The notes under the pieces are model-generated. The model did not search any database. It was not told the origin of the DNA and saw nothing but the letters and a program-made list of their open reading frames with translations. 64,000 bases of DNA from Quercus robur (lineage: Eukaryota; Streptophyta; Magnoliopsida; Fagales; Fagaceae). This document shows, piece by piece, positions 33,691-45,288 of the stretch (position 1 is the first letter of the stretch; the number at the start of each line of letters is the position of its first letter). Location: assembly GCF_932294415.1 (NCBI RefSeq), contig NC_065542.1, forward strand, positions 54,060,406 to 54,124,405. The letters are read 5' to 3'. Made by a program: the position numbers and the translations under genes.

Positions 33691-34565
33691 AGAACTTGTA
33701 AATTAAACGTTCAATTTTTTTTTACTAGTAAGAAAATTCATGATGCAAGAATGTCCATTTGTGGAATGAAAAATCTCAATTAGCTCAATATTTGTTGAAT
33801 TGGTATCGATTTACTCAAATTTATTTAGACTTTTAAACAAGTAAACTTCCCAAACAAATTCGTTAACTTTGACTTTAACTCGGGAGTCTGGAATAAAAGA
33901 GTAAATATCACAAAACCATATGATATTTATTGTCAAAATAAAGTTTGTTTAATAGAAACTTATTGAACTATGATTAATTACTTTGCCAAAAAATTTTACA
34001 ATGTATTTTGTTATTCTAACAAAATTATTTTTTGGTATGATATTTAAATGGTTATGATAAATAAGTAAAATGCACTTATATCCCTCCAACTTGGCCTATT
34101 TTTTAATTACACTCCATATTATTTTAATTTGAATGTGGTGTTTTTATAGCATCAAAACCATGTGGCTTGGGATTGTTTTAAAGGATAGGGACCAAATATT
34201 TAGTTTACCCTTTTTTTTAGTATTTTATATATATATACCTATACAAACAAGAATATTGGGAAAAAAATAGATTTTTTCTACCATGTATAATAAAAAATCT
34301 TAAAACATTTTGGGGGCCTCTATATAGATCCGACTATGCTTCAAATGTCTAAGTATAATTTAGTACAATTGAAAGTCATTAAAAAAAATCTTATGATCGA
34401 TAGAGTCCTCTACATCTAGAGTAATAAGATGTAGAGCCAATTTCTTGTCTTCAACAACAAAATTCACCGGATAGAAAATAGATTTCAACGGCATATTAAG
34501 TGTTTAGGTATCATAGAAAGGTAATTGGGCTTATTCTCATACTAAGTATAGCTCAAAGACTTTCT

Positions 34566-34599
<34 letters not shown>

Positions 34600-34792
34600 A
34601 GGTATAGCACAAAGAGTTTATAAAATTTCAAGTGGCATTAATCTTTTCAGCTTTGCTAGAATAAAATAAAATAAAAACATAAAGGCATTTGACTACTAAT
34701 CGCTATATGAATGTCCCTTTCTTCCCTTAAAACATTTGGAGTGCAAATTAGATCATGCAGTGATTAGAGGATATGCTACCAAATTATAACAT
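33691..34792. other. 3' flank of the intact receptor kinase
   Basis: It matches 19868-21112. The junction near 33690 is the unoccupied LINE target. A 30-base A run lies at 34568-34597. No gene seen. Confidence 0.75.
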
Positions 34793-37700
34793 TTACCAAG
34801 AAAAACAAAATTTACCTGTAGCTTGAAACCTTTGTCTGTGTATATTAGTTCCAAGAAATTTTTTTCGAATTGAGTGTAGCTCAATTATCACAGCACCCAT
34901 GTTCATCCTTTCTCTTGGAAATTCAACAGAACAAGCAACTCCAATTTCAAGTATAAAAATCAAGCATTCTAGACTCTTCGGACTTCCATTTTGGCTCTCA
35001 TTGTAAGTAATGTCATTCACTCTATTCTCTCCTTCTCCTTCCCAAAGAAGGATAGGATCTATAATGTCAATTACTCGTTCCGGTAGGACTGCTTTGACAA
35101 AATCATGAAGGTTTAAGTTATCATGAAAAATGTTATCAGTTGGCTTTTTTCCCGTGAACATCTCTAACAATAATATGCCATAACTATATACATCGCCATA
35201 TATTGACACCTCGTTTCCGACTCCATACTCTGAAATACACATAACAAATATGTAATATGTACATAGTTTTGTATCAAACGAAAAATGGGAAAGATATATA
35301 ACCTAGTGGTATTAATGGAGCTTTTACAATGGTATGTAATAAGAATTGAAATAAATAAGATAAGTGAAAATTTTTGTTATATAAGATTCTATCTTTTAGA
35401 TACAACACATCCTTCCTTTTTAGATACAACACATCCTTCCTTTTTGAAGTTGGTTTTTTCAAGCTTTAAAATATAGTAAAAGACTAAAAAAAGAGGAAAA
35501 CAATTAAATTTAAGAAAGGATAATGATATTTACCTGGAGGAGTATAACCAACTGTTCCTCTTACTCCAATTGAGCTTGATTGGTTAATAGAAGAATCTTG
35601 GGTAGCATTAAAAAGGAATCTTGCCAAGCCAAAGTCACCTACGTGTCCAATCATTTCATCATCAATAAGGACATTGCTAGGCTTGAGATCACAATGAACA
35701 ATTGGTGTTTGGCAATGATGATGAAGATAATCCAATGCATTGGCAACATCAATGGCAATATTCAACCTTTGAAGAAGACTCAAACTTCTTGGTTTCTCAA
35801 GAGTCTCATTTATTCTTGGAGTTGGATGTAGCCATTCATCTAGGTTTCCGTTTCCCATGAACTCCATTACCAAAGCCTTAAAATCATGGCCTTGATAGTC
35901 AATACTAGAACATGATGTGAGGACCTTTACAAGATTTCGATGTCTAATATTTCGTAAAGCCTCACATTCTATTTTGAAACTTTTGGAAGCTCCACGATGC
36001 GAAAGGTTGAGAACCTTAACAGCAACTGTCTGTCTACCTTCATCAAGAATTCCTTTATACACGGACCCAAAGCTACCCACACCAATTAAATTGGTAGAAG
36101 AGAACCCATCGGTTGCCTTTAGGAGACTTTGGTATGAGAGATTCAAAAGAAAATTTCCTGAGTCACTTGAGATATTTTCTTTTCTTTTCTTTCTTAAACA
36201 AAAGAGAAGTAGAAGTGACAGGAGTAAACATACACCAATAAGCCCAGAAAATATAGAGATCATTAATTTGAAGGTAAAGGTCAACTTTCTCTTTTTGGAT
36301 TTTTCATATTTACATTTAGGAAGCTGAAACTTAGGTATGCCCCCACAAAGCTTACCATTTTTCCTAATTGAAGTTGCACTCATGTTCTTGAAAACTCCTT
36401 TTGTTGGTACCTCACCATCAAAATGATTGTATGATAGATTCAAAAATTTCAGAAAGACAAAGTCCTCCAAAAATTTTGGAATTTTTCCAGAAAAATTATT
36501 GTTAGAAAGATCTAGAGATCGAAGGCCTCTTAATGATGCCAAAGATGGTGGAATAATCCCTTGGAAGTGGTTTCTTCTCATGGCTAGAAATTCCAACTTT
36601 ACGGAACTCCCCAAACTTTCTGGAATTTTACCAAACAACATGTTTTCAGAAATATCCAAATATTCTAAATTTTTGAAATTTCCAAATTCCATGGGAAGGA
36701 CACCAGTAAATTTGTTGGCAGACAAATCTAGACTAATTGGTGAGAATGAAAGACCAATGACTTGTGAGGATATTGAACCATTGAGATTGTTATTAGCAAG
36801 ATGCAAATGAACCAAATTTCGGCACTTGGCTAGACTTAGAGGGATGTTGCCTTGAAGATTATTCTTGAATAAATACAAGTCTGTCAAGATGGTTAAATTT
36901 CCAACAGAAAATGGAATGTTCCCAGAGAGATTGTTTTCATTTAATACCAAAATTTGTAGCATTTGAAGCTTTCCAATTTCAAAGGGAATATTACCTGATA
37001 ATTTGTTCTGCCATATATCAAGTCTCTCCAACCTGATCAAATTTCCTATTTCAGTAGGAATACTTCCAGATATTTTATTAGTTTCTAGAAGCAACCAGTT
37101 AAGGGTAGTTGACAAATTGCCAATGCATTTGGGCAATTCTCCCCCAAATTTATTGATATTTAAAGCCAACACGGTTAGATAGGTGGTATTTGTAAAAGAA
37201 CAGATAAAATTCAAGTCATTTGCCCCTCCAGTTCCAAGATTGTTATTGGTAGCACTAAACCATGAAAATCTATTTTGATTCTCCAAAGAAGGAACTTTTC
37301 CACTTAGTTTATTCCCATCCAATTGAAGTATATCTAGATTTGAGACATTAGAAATTGAAACTGGGATAGGTCCAATAAACTGGTTATTGAAAATGCTTAA
37401 TATTTCAATATTTGGTAGTGTGATACCTATGTCTGATGGAAGACGTCCTTGGATTTGGTTTAATCCTACATCAAACAATTTTAATGATGACAAATTGAAG
37501 ATTGAGGGAGGAATTTTTCCAAAGAACCTATTTGCACCAAGTAAAAGTTTTTGAATCTTGGTCAATTGGCCAAAAGAATCTGGGATAATCCCACGCAAGT
37601 TATTACCTGATACAGCAAATGCTTTTAGAAAAGAAAAGTTTCCAAAAGAAGGTGGGATAATTCCTGTCATACTATTTTTGCTAATAGCAAAAACTTGAAG

Positions 37701-38237
37701 CTTTGACAAGGTGCCAAGCATTGTAGGGATTTCTCCGATCAAAAGGTTGTTACTGACATCAAGGATTTCAAGGTTAGAGGAACTAGATATAGTGCTTGGA
37801 ATTTTGCCACTAAATGTGTTATTAGATAACAATAAGAACTGCAGTCTGCGCAAACGACCTAATTCTGGAGGGATTTCATTTTGAAAATTGTTGTTTTGGA
37901 GGGTTAGATTCCTCAAAAAACTTAAATTTCCAATATATGGTGATATGAAGCCTACCAGTTTCGAAGATTCTAGGTCCAACACAGTCACCCTCTGATGTCG
38001 GCGACCACAGATGACGCCTCGCCATTGACAAAAGTGGAAGCTGTCATTCCAAGAGCTCATAACTTGAAGAGGATCATGAGTGATTTTGGCTTTGAACTCA
38101 AGCAACGCCAACCGGTCCGTCTCATTATTCCCACCAAGCACAGAGGTGACTAAGAAGCCACACCACAAGAGAAGGATAAAAGTATGCGTAGGAAAAGATG
38201 AGGATGGTGGAGCTGAACTCAACTGTGAAAGCCCCAT
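34793..38237 (-). CDS. LRR receptor-like kinase, subfamily XII (Xa21/EFR type)
   Basis: Plasma-membrane receptor kinase of the class that detects microbial patterns. Exon 1 is 38237-35534, the intron is 35533-35230 (304 bp, GT-AG), and exon 2 is 35229-34793. Together they give about 1046 aa with no stop. There is a signal peptide (residues 1-36, LLLWCGFLVTSVLGG), an LRRNT region with NETDRLALLEFK, about 22 LRRs, a transmembrane segment near 655-680 (LIGVCLLLSLLLLFC), and a kinase from about 710. Kinase motifs: GVGSFGSVYKG, VAVKVL, HCDLKPSNVL, GDFGLARF, and GYTPPEYG formed across the splice. HCD replaces HRD, so it is a non-RD kinase. The start is the ATG before the signal peptide. The final residues (after FQAT) may be read into a second intron, because CAG/GTAAAT occurs there. 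Its paralogue at 21113-24523 is dead. Confidence 0.93.
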
Positions 38238-38384
38238 GCAATAAAGTCGAGCTTGCCGCTTGGTGCTATTGGGTATTGTGGTATTGGTTTGTCAAAGCAA
38301 AACGAAGGGTTTGATTTCGCTGGTTTTTTCTTTTTTGATGTGGGAGGTTTGGTTTCGCTGGTTAGAGCACAAAGAACAGAACAT

Positions 38385-38393
38385 TTATATATA
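38385..38393 (-). promoter_or_regulatory. TATA box of the receptor kinase
   Basis: TATATATAA on the minus strand, about 148 bp upstream of the ATG, leaving room for a 5' UTR of about 115 bp. It is conserved in the pseudogene copy. Confidence 0.65.
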
Positions 38394-39070
38394 GGTGAAG
38401 ATTGGAGGGGAACGAACTTAGTATGTAGTGCGGGACCCAACCCAAAAGACTACCCGGAATTGTAATCCGAGCATGATAAATCAAAATTTGTTACTGTAGA
38501 TAGTGTTTCTTTTATTATATATATTTTTTAGAAAATTCTTTTATTATAAATTTTTTTACTATACTCATATTACAATTTATACTGTATTTTTTTTTTACAT
38601 ATTTTTTTTAGTTATACATATATATTTTTTAATTATAAAAGCCTACAAAAACATATGAATATTGATAGAAAAATTTAAAAAAAAAAAAAAGAGGAAAACA
38701 AAATAATTTATAGAATTATAGTTTTTTTAGAAGAATTAAAATTATGGTTAAATGATTAAATTCACAATTTTTTAATAGTTTAAACTTTTTGGAAAATTGA
38801 TAATTTAAAAATAATTAATAAATCTAAAAAAATCTCTTGAAAATTTTACTACTAGCAATAAACCAAAAAAATAAAATAAAAATAATGGGAAATTTTTCAT
38901 TTTTTGGATTTATTTTCAAAACTACAAATTACATAAAAGAACTTTGTGGATTAAATTTTGTGGATTCAAAACTACAAGTTACATAAAAAACTGTAAGTGA
39001 TGACCGTTAAAGTCTGTAGTTTATAATTTTACATTTAATTTAATTTTTCATTTTTGGTAAAATTTGGTAT
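38394..39070. other. Receptor-kinase upstream region and decayed flank
   Basis: It matches 24680-25140 up to about 38865. Beyond that it resembles 27520-27610, 45550-45640 and 49095-49200. No gene seen. Confidence 0.6.
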
Positions 39071-39859
39071 TGTAAGGACACGATTCGTAACGACCCGTAA
39101 CAGTGTTAGGTTCGCACGTAAAAAGGCCCAAACAACATGATTTGTAGAGCGTGGGTGTAAAGAACTAGGTTAACTGTGATATATTAAAAAGATTCACTCT
39201 CACGTACATCGAAGGTCTAAAGTTGGTACAACGATCGTTCTCTTTAGTGATCCATACAATTCTTTTTCTCTCTTTCTGTTCTTCTTCTTTTGTCTGTGCT
39301 TTTCTCTCTTTTTCTTTTTCTGTTCCGATCCCCTTTCTGCATGCTCTTCTTTTAGTTTATATACCCTCCTTTGTGTTCCATCCTCATCGCACACGTGTAG
39401 GTTGGGTTCGGAGGGTTTTTTTTTGTCCCATCTAGCACCTCCTGGAACTTCCTATGGGCAGCTGTAAGGCTGCTTCCTTACTGTTCAGGTATCACCTCCA
39501 CATTAATGCGGCCAGAGAGTTGGTTGAGAGGTCATTAATGCGGAGGCAGCTGTAGTTATAGATATTTGTTTGCCTTATCTCTTTCATCCTTGGTCGGTTA
39601 TTCTATCTTTTGTGGTGACCTAATTCTGAGGTCTGGTTGTAATAAAACCACGTCCTGATCGTCCTCGGACGCATACTGTCGAGGAGTATGGTGTCCTCGG
39701 ACGGATACAGAACTCTACCCTTGTAATATTGACTACCGTCCCCTTCAGTAACTACCTTATGACCTGACTCGACCTCCTCAGACGGATATGCATCCTCGGA
39801 TGGGCCACAGGCCCAACAATCCTAAACTTTATGGGCCTATTGATCGAACGGTCCTCACA
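39071..39859 (-). repeat. Element C 3' LTR (789 bp)
   Basis: TGTAAGGACAC to CCTCACA on the plus strand. Next to it, 39860-39876 reverse-complements to GATTTTGAGGGGCTAT, a purine tract like those of A and B. Confidence 0.85.
39358..39397 (-). promoter_or_regulatory. Element C 3' LTR promoter: G-box and TATA
   Basis: CCTACACGTGTGCG on the minus strand, followed about 30 nt later by a TATATA box. Confidence 0.55.
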
Positions 39860-40100
39860 ATAGCCCCTCAAAATCCTACTTTTCGACTCCTCGGGAGAGA
39901 AGGTGGATTTTGACGTCATAAGCCTGTACCTGTGCGTGTTTTGGGGCATGCCCCTGACACTTCAGCATCCCGATTTTGGCAGCATTAAATTTTGACAACA
40001 CCCTTGTCTCCCACATTCGACGGTGAGATCTAAATCAAACGGCAGAAGGCTTCCCTTGTTCTGTGAGCGGGAATTTCACCGCTCACAATCCTCGCATGAC

Positions 40101-40109
40101 TATAAAGGC
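40101..40109 (+). promoter_or_regulatory. TATA box of the antisense gene in element C
   Basis: TATAAAGGC, about 224 bp upstream of the ATG at 40325. Confidence 0.5.
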
Positions 40110-40324
40110 GTCCCCTAATTAAACCTGTACTTTACTTTCGATGATTAAATGGTTCCAGAGCTCATACATTGAACCTGCCTTTTTCCAGTCTTCGTTATTC
40201 TTCTGGCGACTACAAATAATCGTACGTTGTCCGAGGTCCTTCCCTTGAACCTGTAAGTCCTCTTGAAGTTTTTACCACTTTCGTTTCAAGCTCAATAGTC
40301 CTTTCTACTAAGTTTTTTAGAAAA

Positions 40325-42662
40325 ATGGGGAAACAAAAGAATCCATTTCGATGTCTCGTTGAGTCCGAGGAGGGTATTAGAAACTTTCGCTCTAAGTATA
40401 AGATCCCCCCAACGGTAGGGATGAGGTATGCAGCCCAAGGGGAGTGGGTTGATGCCAGGCAAACTGGGGAAGTAGTTATTCCCATGATCGCCTTTATTGA
40501 GGGCGGGATGACTATCCCCATGGGTAGTATCACTAGGAGTTACCTCAACTTCTTTAGGCTATCCCCCACCCAGTGTGCTCCAAATATGTTTAGGGTCTTG
40601 GGAAGCATAGACGCTCTGAATAAGAGAATGGACCTAAAGCTAACCTATCATGACGTGAATTGGGTGTACAATCTTCATCACCTAGCTGACCAGGGATATT
40701 ATCTTAAGTCGAGATATCCGGAAGTAAGGCTAATTCAGTGCCTTCCCACTTCAAATAAGAACCTAAAGGAGGATATCTTTATTTTCTCTAGGGAATGGCA
40801 CGATGGTTTGCCTTGTCCGACAGTAGAGGGAACACCAGGTGGGCGCGTAGTTATAGATCTATACTACTTAGTTTGTGAACACATTTTGTTTACTTTTATT
40901 ATTTTTGTATCCTACAACTTTAATTTTAGAATCAACGGTTTTGCAGATAGGCGCTACACGAAGCCCAATCTCGGGTTAGTCAATAAGGCAAGCCTAGATA
41001 GGTTATTGAAGGCTGAAATATACGTGAACGAGGCTGACAGTCAGCTCCGGGCAGCACATTTAATTCTCGGCTATACCCCCCTTTCTTTTGCCTTTCAGGC
41101 GCCGAAGTGTGTGATTAGAGCACGCGATCCTCGGCTTCACCGTATCAGTGTTGCCTACGAAGGGTTTATTGTTCCAGAAGGTATTCCGCTTCCCTAGTAC
41201 ACATCTCGCACAGAGCCTCTTTTCGTAGCCAGCGTCTCGGCGGGAACTTCTTCACCCTTACCTTCCCTCAGGAGAAAGGGAACAAAAAGGGGAAGGAAAA
41301 AGGAAAAAGGCGAGGAAACCGTTGTAACAGTATCTGAGTCCTCGGACGATTTCGGGATTTTTGATCAACCCACAAGCCCCGAGGAAGACCCTGACGAGAT
41401 GGGGATACAAAGGAAACCTCAGAAGAGCTTGCTGGAGCTGATGGAAGTTCAGCCAGGAAAGTCTGCACCTGTAAAAACAATACCATCCCAGGCTTCATCC
41501 CTTCCAGCTAGGTCTTCTCCTCCTGCCCCTCGCCACCCTCCTCGTTCATCTCTACAACCAGCGCTTCCCAGCACTACTGAGCAGAAAAGGCGCAGAGAAC
41601 AGAAGGGCAAGGAGGTGGCGGATACGAGCAAGTCTCATCCCACTCGAGAGGGGGATGACCAACGAGCTGCAAAGCAGCAGAAAACTAAGCACCCAGCCAC
41701 ACAGGGCCAAGATAAATCTGATTCCCCACATCCTGAGCCACAAGCATGGTTGCCAGCACCTATGCATGGTGGGGAGCCCCTGCGAGATGATGCTTCTATA
41801 AGGAACTTTAACGACGGCATAGGGTGTCACGTAGCCTCAGCCATAGAGGAAGCCTTATTGCTCTCGAAAGACATGGCTGAAATAAAGAATATGAGGAAGA
41901 ATGAACTCATCCTCGACAACAAACGATATTTGGGCATGGTAAGAAGTTATCTTTTATCCTTTTTCATTCTATGACTGTTACTCACTAATATGCACTTTTC
42001 ATTGGCTATAGTGTTAACCCCTTTTTTTTTTTGTACAGGTTATCCAAAATACTTTCAAGCTTGATGAGATGCTCAATGCCTGTTCCGATTAGCTAGATGG
42101 CGAAAGGAAAAGACGGGCAACGGCTGTACAGACCTTGTCCAAATCTGAACAGGACTTGGCCGACGCAAGGAAAAAACTACAGGTCGAAAAACAAGCTCGC
42201 AAGAGCGCCGAGTCGGCATCAAAAGGCTACCAGAAGCAGGCCGAGGACCAAGCAAGGCTTCTGCGCGAGGCGAATGCTGAGCTAAAGAAGACTCAGGAGC
42301 AAGCTCTTGTTCTTAAGAAGCACCTGGAGGAAACTCAGAAGCTAAGGGAGCGAGCTGAAGAGGTCAAGGACCAAGCCGAGAAAGCGAAAATCAACGCTGA
42401 ACAGGCAATGAACGAAGCTGAGCAGAGAGGCTACGAAGTTGGTATAGCTGAAACTGAGAAGGCTTTGAGAGCCGAGGTTCCGGAGGTATGCCGTATCTAC
42501 TGCGCAAGAACTTGGAGCGAGGCTCTTAACCGTGCTGGGGTTGGAGCCTCATCTGAGTTACGTAGGCCGGAGAGCATATTCTATCCCGAGGCGATACGCC
42601 CCTCAGTTCTTCAACCCCAGCAGGCTGATGCTCTTTCTCCAGTTATTAACCTAAACGAGTAG
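40325..42662 (+). pseudogene. Antisense Transposase_28-like gene in element C
   Basis: A coding region opposite to the element's direction. The N-terminal part (40325-41197) has GGMTIPMGSITRSYLNFF, SPTQCAPNMFRVLGSIDAL and EWHDGLPCP, a pattern I associate with the 'putative gypsy type transposon' family (Transposase_28). A TAG at 41195-41197 stops it, but the same frame continues open to 41938 with a Pro/Ser/Lys-rich stretch. A 100-bp GT-AG intron (41939-42038) then leads to a coiled-coil C-terminal part rich in Glu, Lys, Ala and Gln. That part contains a second TAG at 42090-42092 and ends at 42662. A further intron around 40870-40945 is possible. The same frame is open again to 42911. Function in plants is unknown. 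Two stops make this copy a probable pseudogene. Confidence 0.6.
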
Positions 42663-43129
42663 GTTTTGCCTTGCAATTCTCCTCCTCACGGCCAACCGGA
42701 ACCAGTTATACTTGCCCCTCCAGGAGCTTCCCCAGACGAGACCATCACCGCTTCGGAGGCAAAGACGGCCTCCCAGGGTTTTCAACGGGAATTGGCCTCC
42801 ACAGTTCTACCAACTGGGGGCACTACCAAAGCCAAAGATGGAATCATAACTTCGGAGGCAGACTTACCCGCCAGCCAGAACCCACAGATCCAGTTGAAAT
42901 TAAAGAAGTAGAACCTATTTTGTAACTTAATTAGACACTTAATAGAGGATTTCCTTGCTTATTTTCTTATCGCTCTTGTGACTCTATGTTATTTTTGCAC
43001 TCGTTCACTTTGTCATTGTAATTCTGGGTGGGTTCATTTCAACCAACTTCTTGGTTGTACGCCCACCTGCGTCCAAAGCTCTCTCTCTGACTCCTCAATG
43101 AATGTTATAGGGCATTATTTCCCGTCAAG

Positions 43130-44640
43130 TTTATGATTAGAAGATCTATCACAACTCTGTTACCGTTCAATAACTCAATACACAACATAGAAGGTCAATT
43201 TCTACCAAGTTTGCGGTCTGAGGACCTGGCATAACTTGGCTTCTGTTTCACGTTTTAATATGCATTATAGGATGTTAATTTCCACTAAATTTGCGGTTCG
43301 ACGACCTGGTATAACTTAGTTTCTGTTTAACATTTCAATATAAATCATAGGATGTTAATTTCCACTAAGTCTGCGATCCGAGCACCTGGCATAACTTAGC
43401 TTCTGTTTAACATTTAAATATACATTATAGGACGTTAATTTCCACTAAGTTGGCGATCCGAGGACCTGGCATAACTTAGTTTCTGTTTAACATTTCAATA
43501 TACATTATGGGATGTTAATTTCCACTAAGTTTGCGATCCGAGGACCTGGCATAACTTAGTTTCTGTTTAACATTTCAATATACATTATGGGACGTTAATT
43601 TCCACTAAGTTTGCGATCCGAGGACCTGGCATAGCTTAGTTTCTGTTTAACATTTCAATATACATTATGGGACGTTAATTTCCACTAAGTTTGCGATCCG
43701 AGGACCTGGCATAGCTTAGCTTCTGTTTAACAATTCAATATAAATCATAGGACGTTAATTTCCACTAAGTTTGCGATCCGAGGACGTTAATTTCCACTAA
43801 GTTTGCGATCCGAGGACCTGGCATAACTTAGTTTCTGTTCAACATTTCAATATACATTATGGGATGTTAATTTCTACTAAGTTGGCGATCCGAGGACCTA
43901 GCATAACTTAGTTTCTGTTTAACATTTCAATATACATTATGGGATGTTAATTTCCACTAAATTTGCGATCCGAGGACCTGGCATAGCTTAGCTTCTGTTT
44001 AACAATTCAATATAAATCATAGGACGTTAATTTCCACTAAGTTTGCGATCCGAGGACCTGGCATAACTTAGTTTCTGTTTAACATTTCAATATACATCAT
44101 AGGACGTTAATTTCCACTAAGTTTGCGATCCGAGGACCTGGCATAACTTAGTTTCTGTTTAACATTTTAATATACATCATAGGACGTTAATTTCCACTAA
44201 GTTTGCGATCCGAGGACCTGGCATAACTTAGTTTCTGTTTAACATTTCAATATACATTATAGGATGTTAATTTCCACTAAGTTTGCGATCCGAGGACCTG
44301 GCATAACTTAGTTTCTATTTAACATTTCAATATACATTATGGGATGTTAATTTCCACTAAGTTTGCGATCCGAGGACCTGGCATAGCTTAGTTTCTGTTT
44401 AACATTTCAATATACATTATGGGATGTTAACTTCCACTAAGTTTGCGATCCGAGGACCTGGCATAACTTAGTTTCTGTTTAACATTTCAATATACATTAT
44501 GGGATGTTAATTTCCACTAAGTTGGCGATCCAAGGACCTGGCATAACTTAGTTTCTGTTTAACATTTCAATATACATTATGGGATGTTAATTTCCACTAA
44601 GTTTGCGATCCGAGGACCTAGCATAGCTTAGCTTAGCTTA
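43130..44640. repeat. 80-bp tandem array in element C leader
   Basis: About 19 units with an 80-bp period, anchored by GATCCGAGGACC at 43455, 43535, 43615, 43695 and so on to 44607. The first three units are diverged and one near 43776 is short. A typical unit joins TTAATTTCCACTAAGTTTG, CGATCCGAGGACC and GGCATAACTTAG. It is not coding and has no spacers. Confidence 0.95.
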
Positions 44641-44654
44641 GCATAGCTAAGTTT

Positions 44655-45283
44655 ACGATCGTTCTCTTTAGTGATCCATACAGTTCTTTTTCTCTCTTTC
44701 TGTTCTTCTTCTTTTGTCTGTGCTTTTCTCTCTTTTTCTTTTTCTGTTCCGATCCCCTTTTTGCATGCTCTTCTTTTAGTTTATATACCCCCCTTTGTGT
44801 TCCATCCTCACCGCACACGTGTAGGTTGGGTTCGGAGGGTTTCTTTCTGTCCCATCTAGCACCTCTTGGAACTTCCTATGGGCAGCTGTAAGGCTGCTTC
44901 CTTACTGTTCAGGTATCACCTCCACATTAATGCGGCCAGAGAGTTGGTTGAGAGGTCATTAATGCGGAGGCAGCTGTAGTTATAGATATTTGTTTGTCTT
45001 ATCTCTTTCATCCTTGGTCGGTTATTCTATCTTTTGTGGTGACCTAATTCTGAGGTCTGGTTGCAATAAAACCACGTCCTGATCGTCCTCGGACGCATAC
45101 TGCCAAGGAGTATGGTGTCCTCGAACGGATACAGAACTCTACCCTTGTGATATTGACTACCATCCCCTTCAATAACTACCTTATGACCTGACTCGGCCTC
45201 CTTGGACGGATATACATCCTCGGATGGGCCACAGACCCAACAATCCTAAACTTTATGGGCCTATTGATCAAACGGTCCCCACA
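44655..45283 (-). repeat. Element C 5' LTR, truncated
   Basis: It matches the 3' LTR from 39231 onwards. The break follows a short GCTTAGCTTAGC slippage-like repeat at 44627-44650. Confidence 0.85.
44782..44821 (-). promoter_or_regulatory. Element C 5' LTR promoter: G-box and TATA
   Basis: CACGTG at 44816-44821 and a TATATA box, with the same spacing as in the 3' LTR. Confidence 0.55.
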
Positions 45284-45288
45284 GGTAT

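Larger units (their letters stand above)
39071..45283 (-). mobile_element. LTR retrotransposon C, 5' LTR truncated
   Basis: A 6.2-kb minus-strand element flanked by the 5-bp duplication GGTAT (39066-39070 and 45284-45288). The 3' LTR (left) is complete at 789 bp. The 5' LTR (right, 44655-45283) lacks its last 160 bp in element orientation, and the primer-binding site is gone; the tandem array runs directly into the LTR break. No gag or pol was recognised. The main coding content is an antisense gene near the 3' LTR, the position known for the extra antisense ORF of Tat-lineage Gypsy elements. Confidence 0.85.

Noticed and set aside
34568..34597. A run as a LINE or SINE tail
   Set aside because: Copy 1 has a shorter A-rich stretch at the same place, so it is a homopolymer that has changed length, with no retroposon body beside it.
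43130..44640. CRISPR-like regular array
   Set aside because: The whole 80-bp unit is repeated with no variable spacers, and the setting is a plant retrotransposon.
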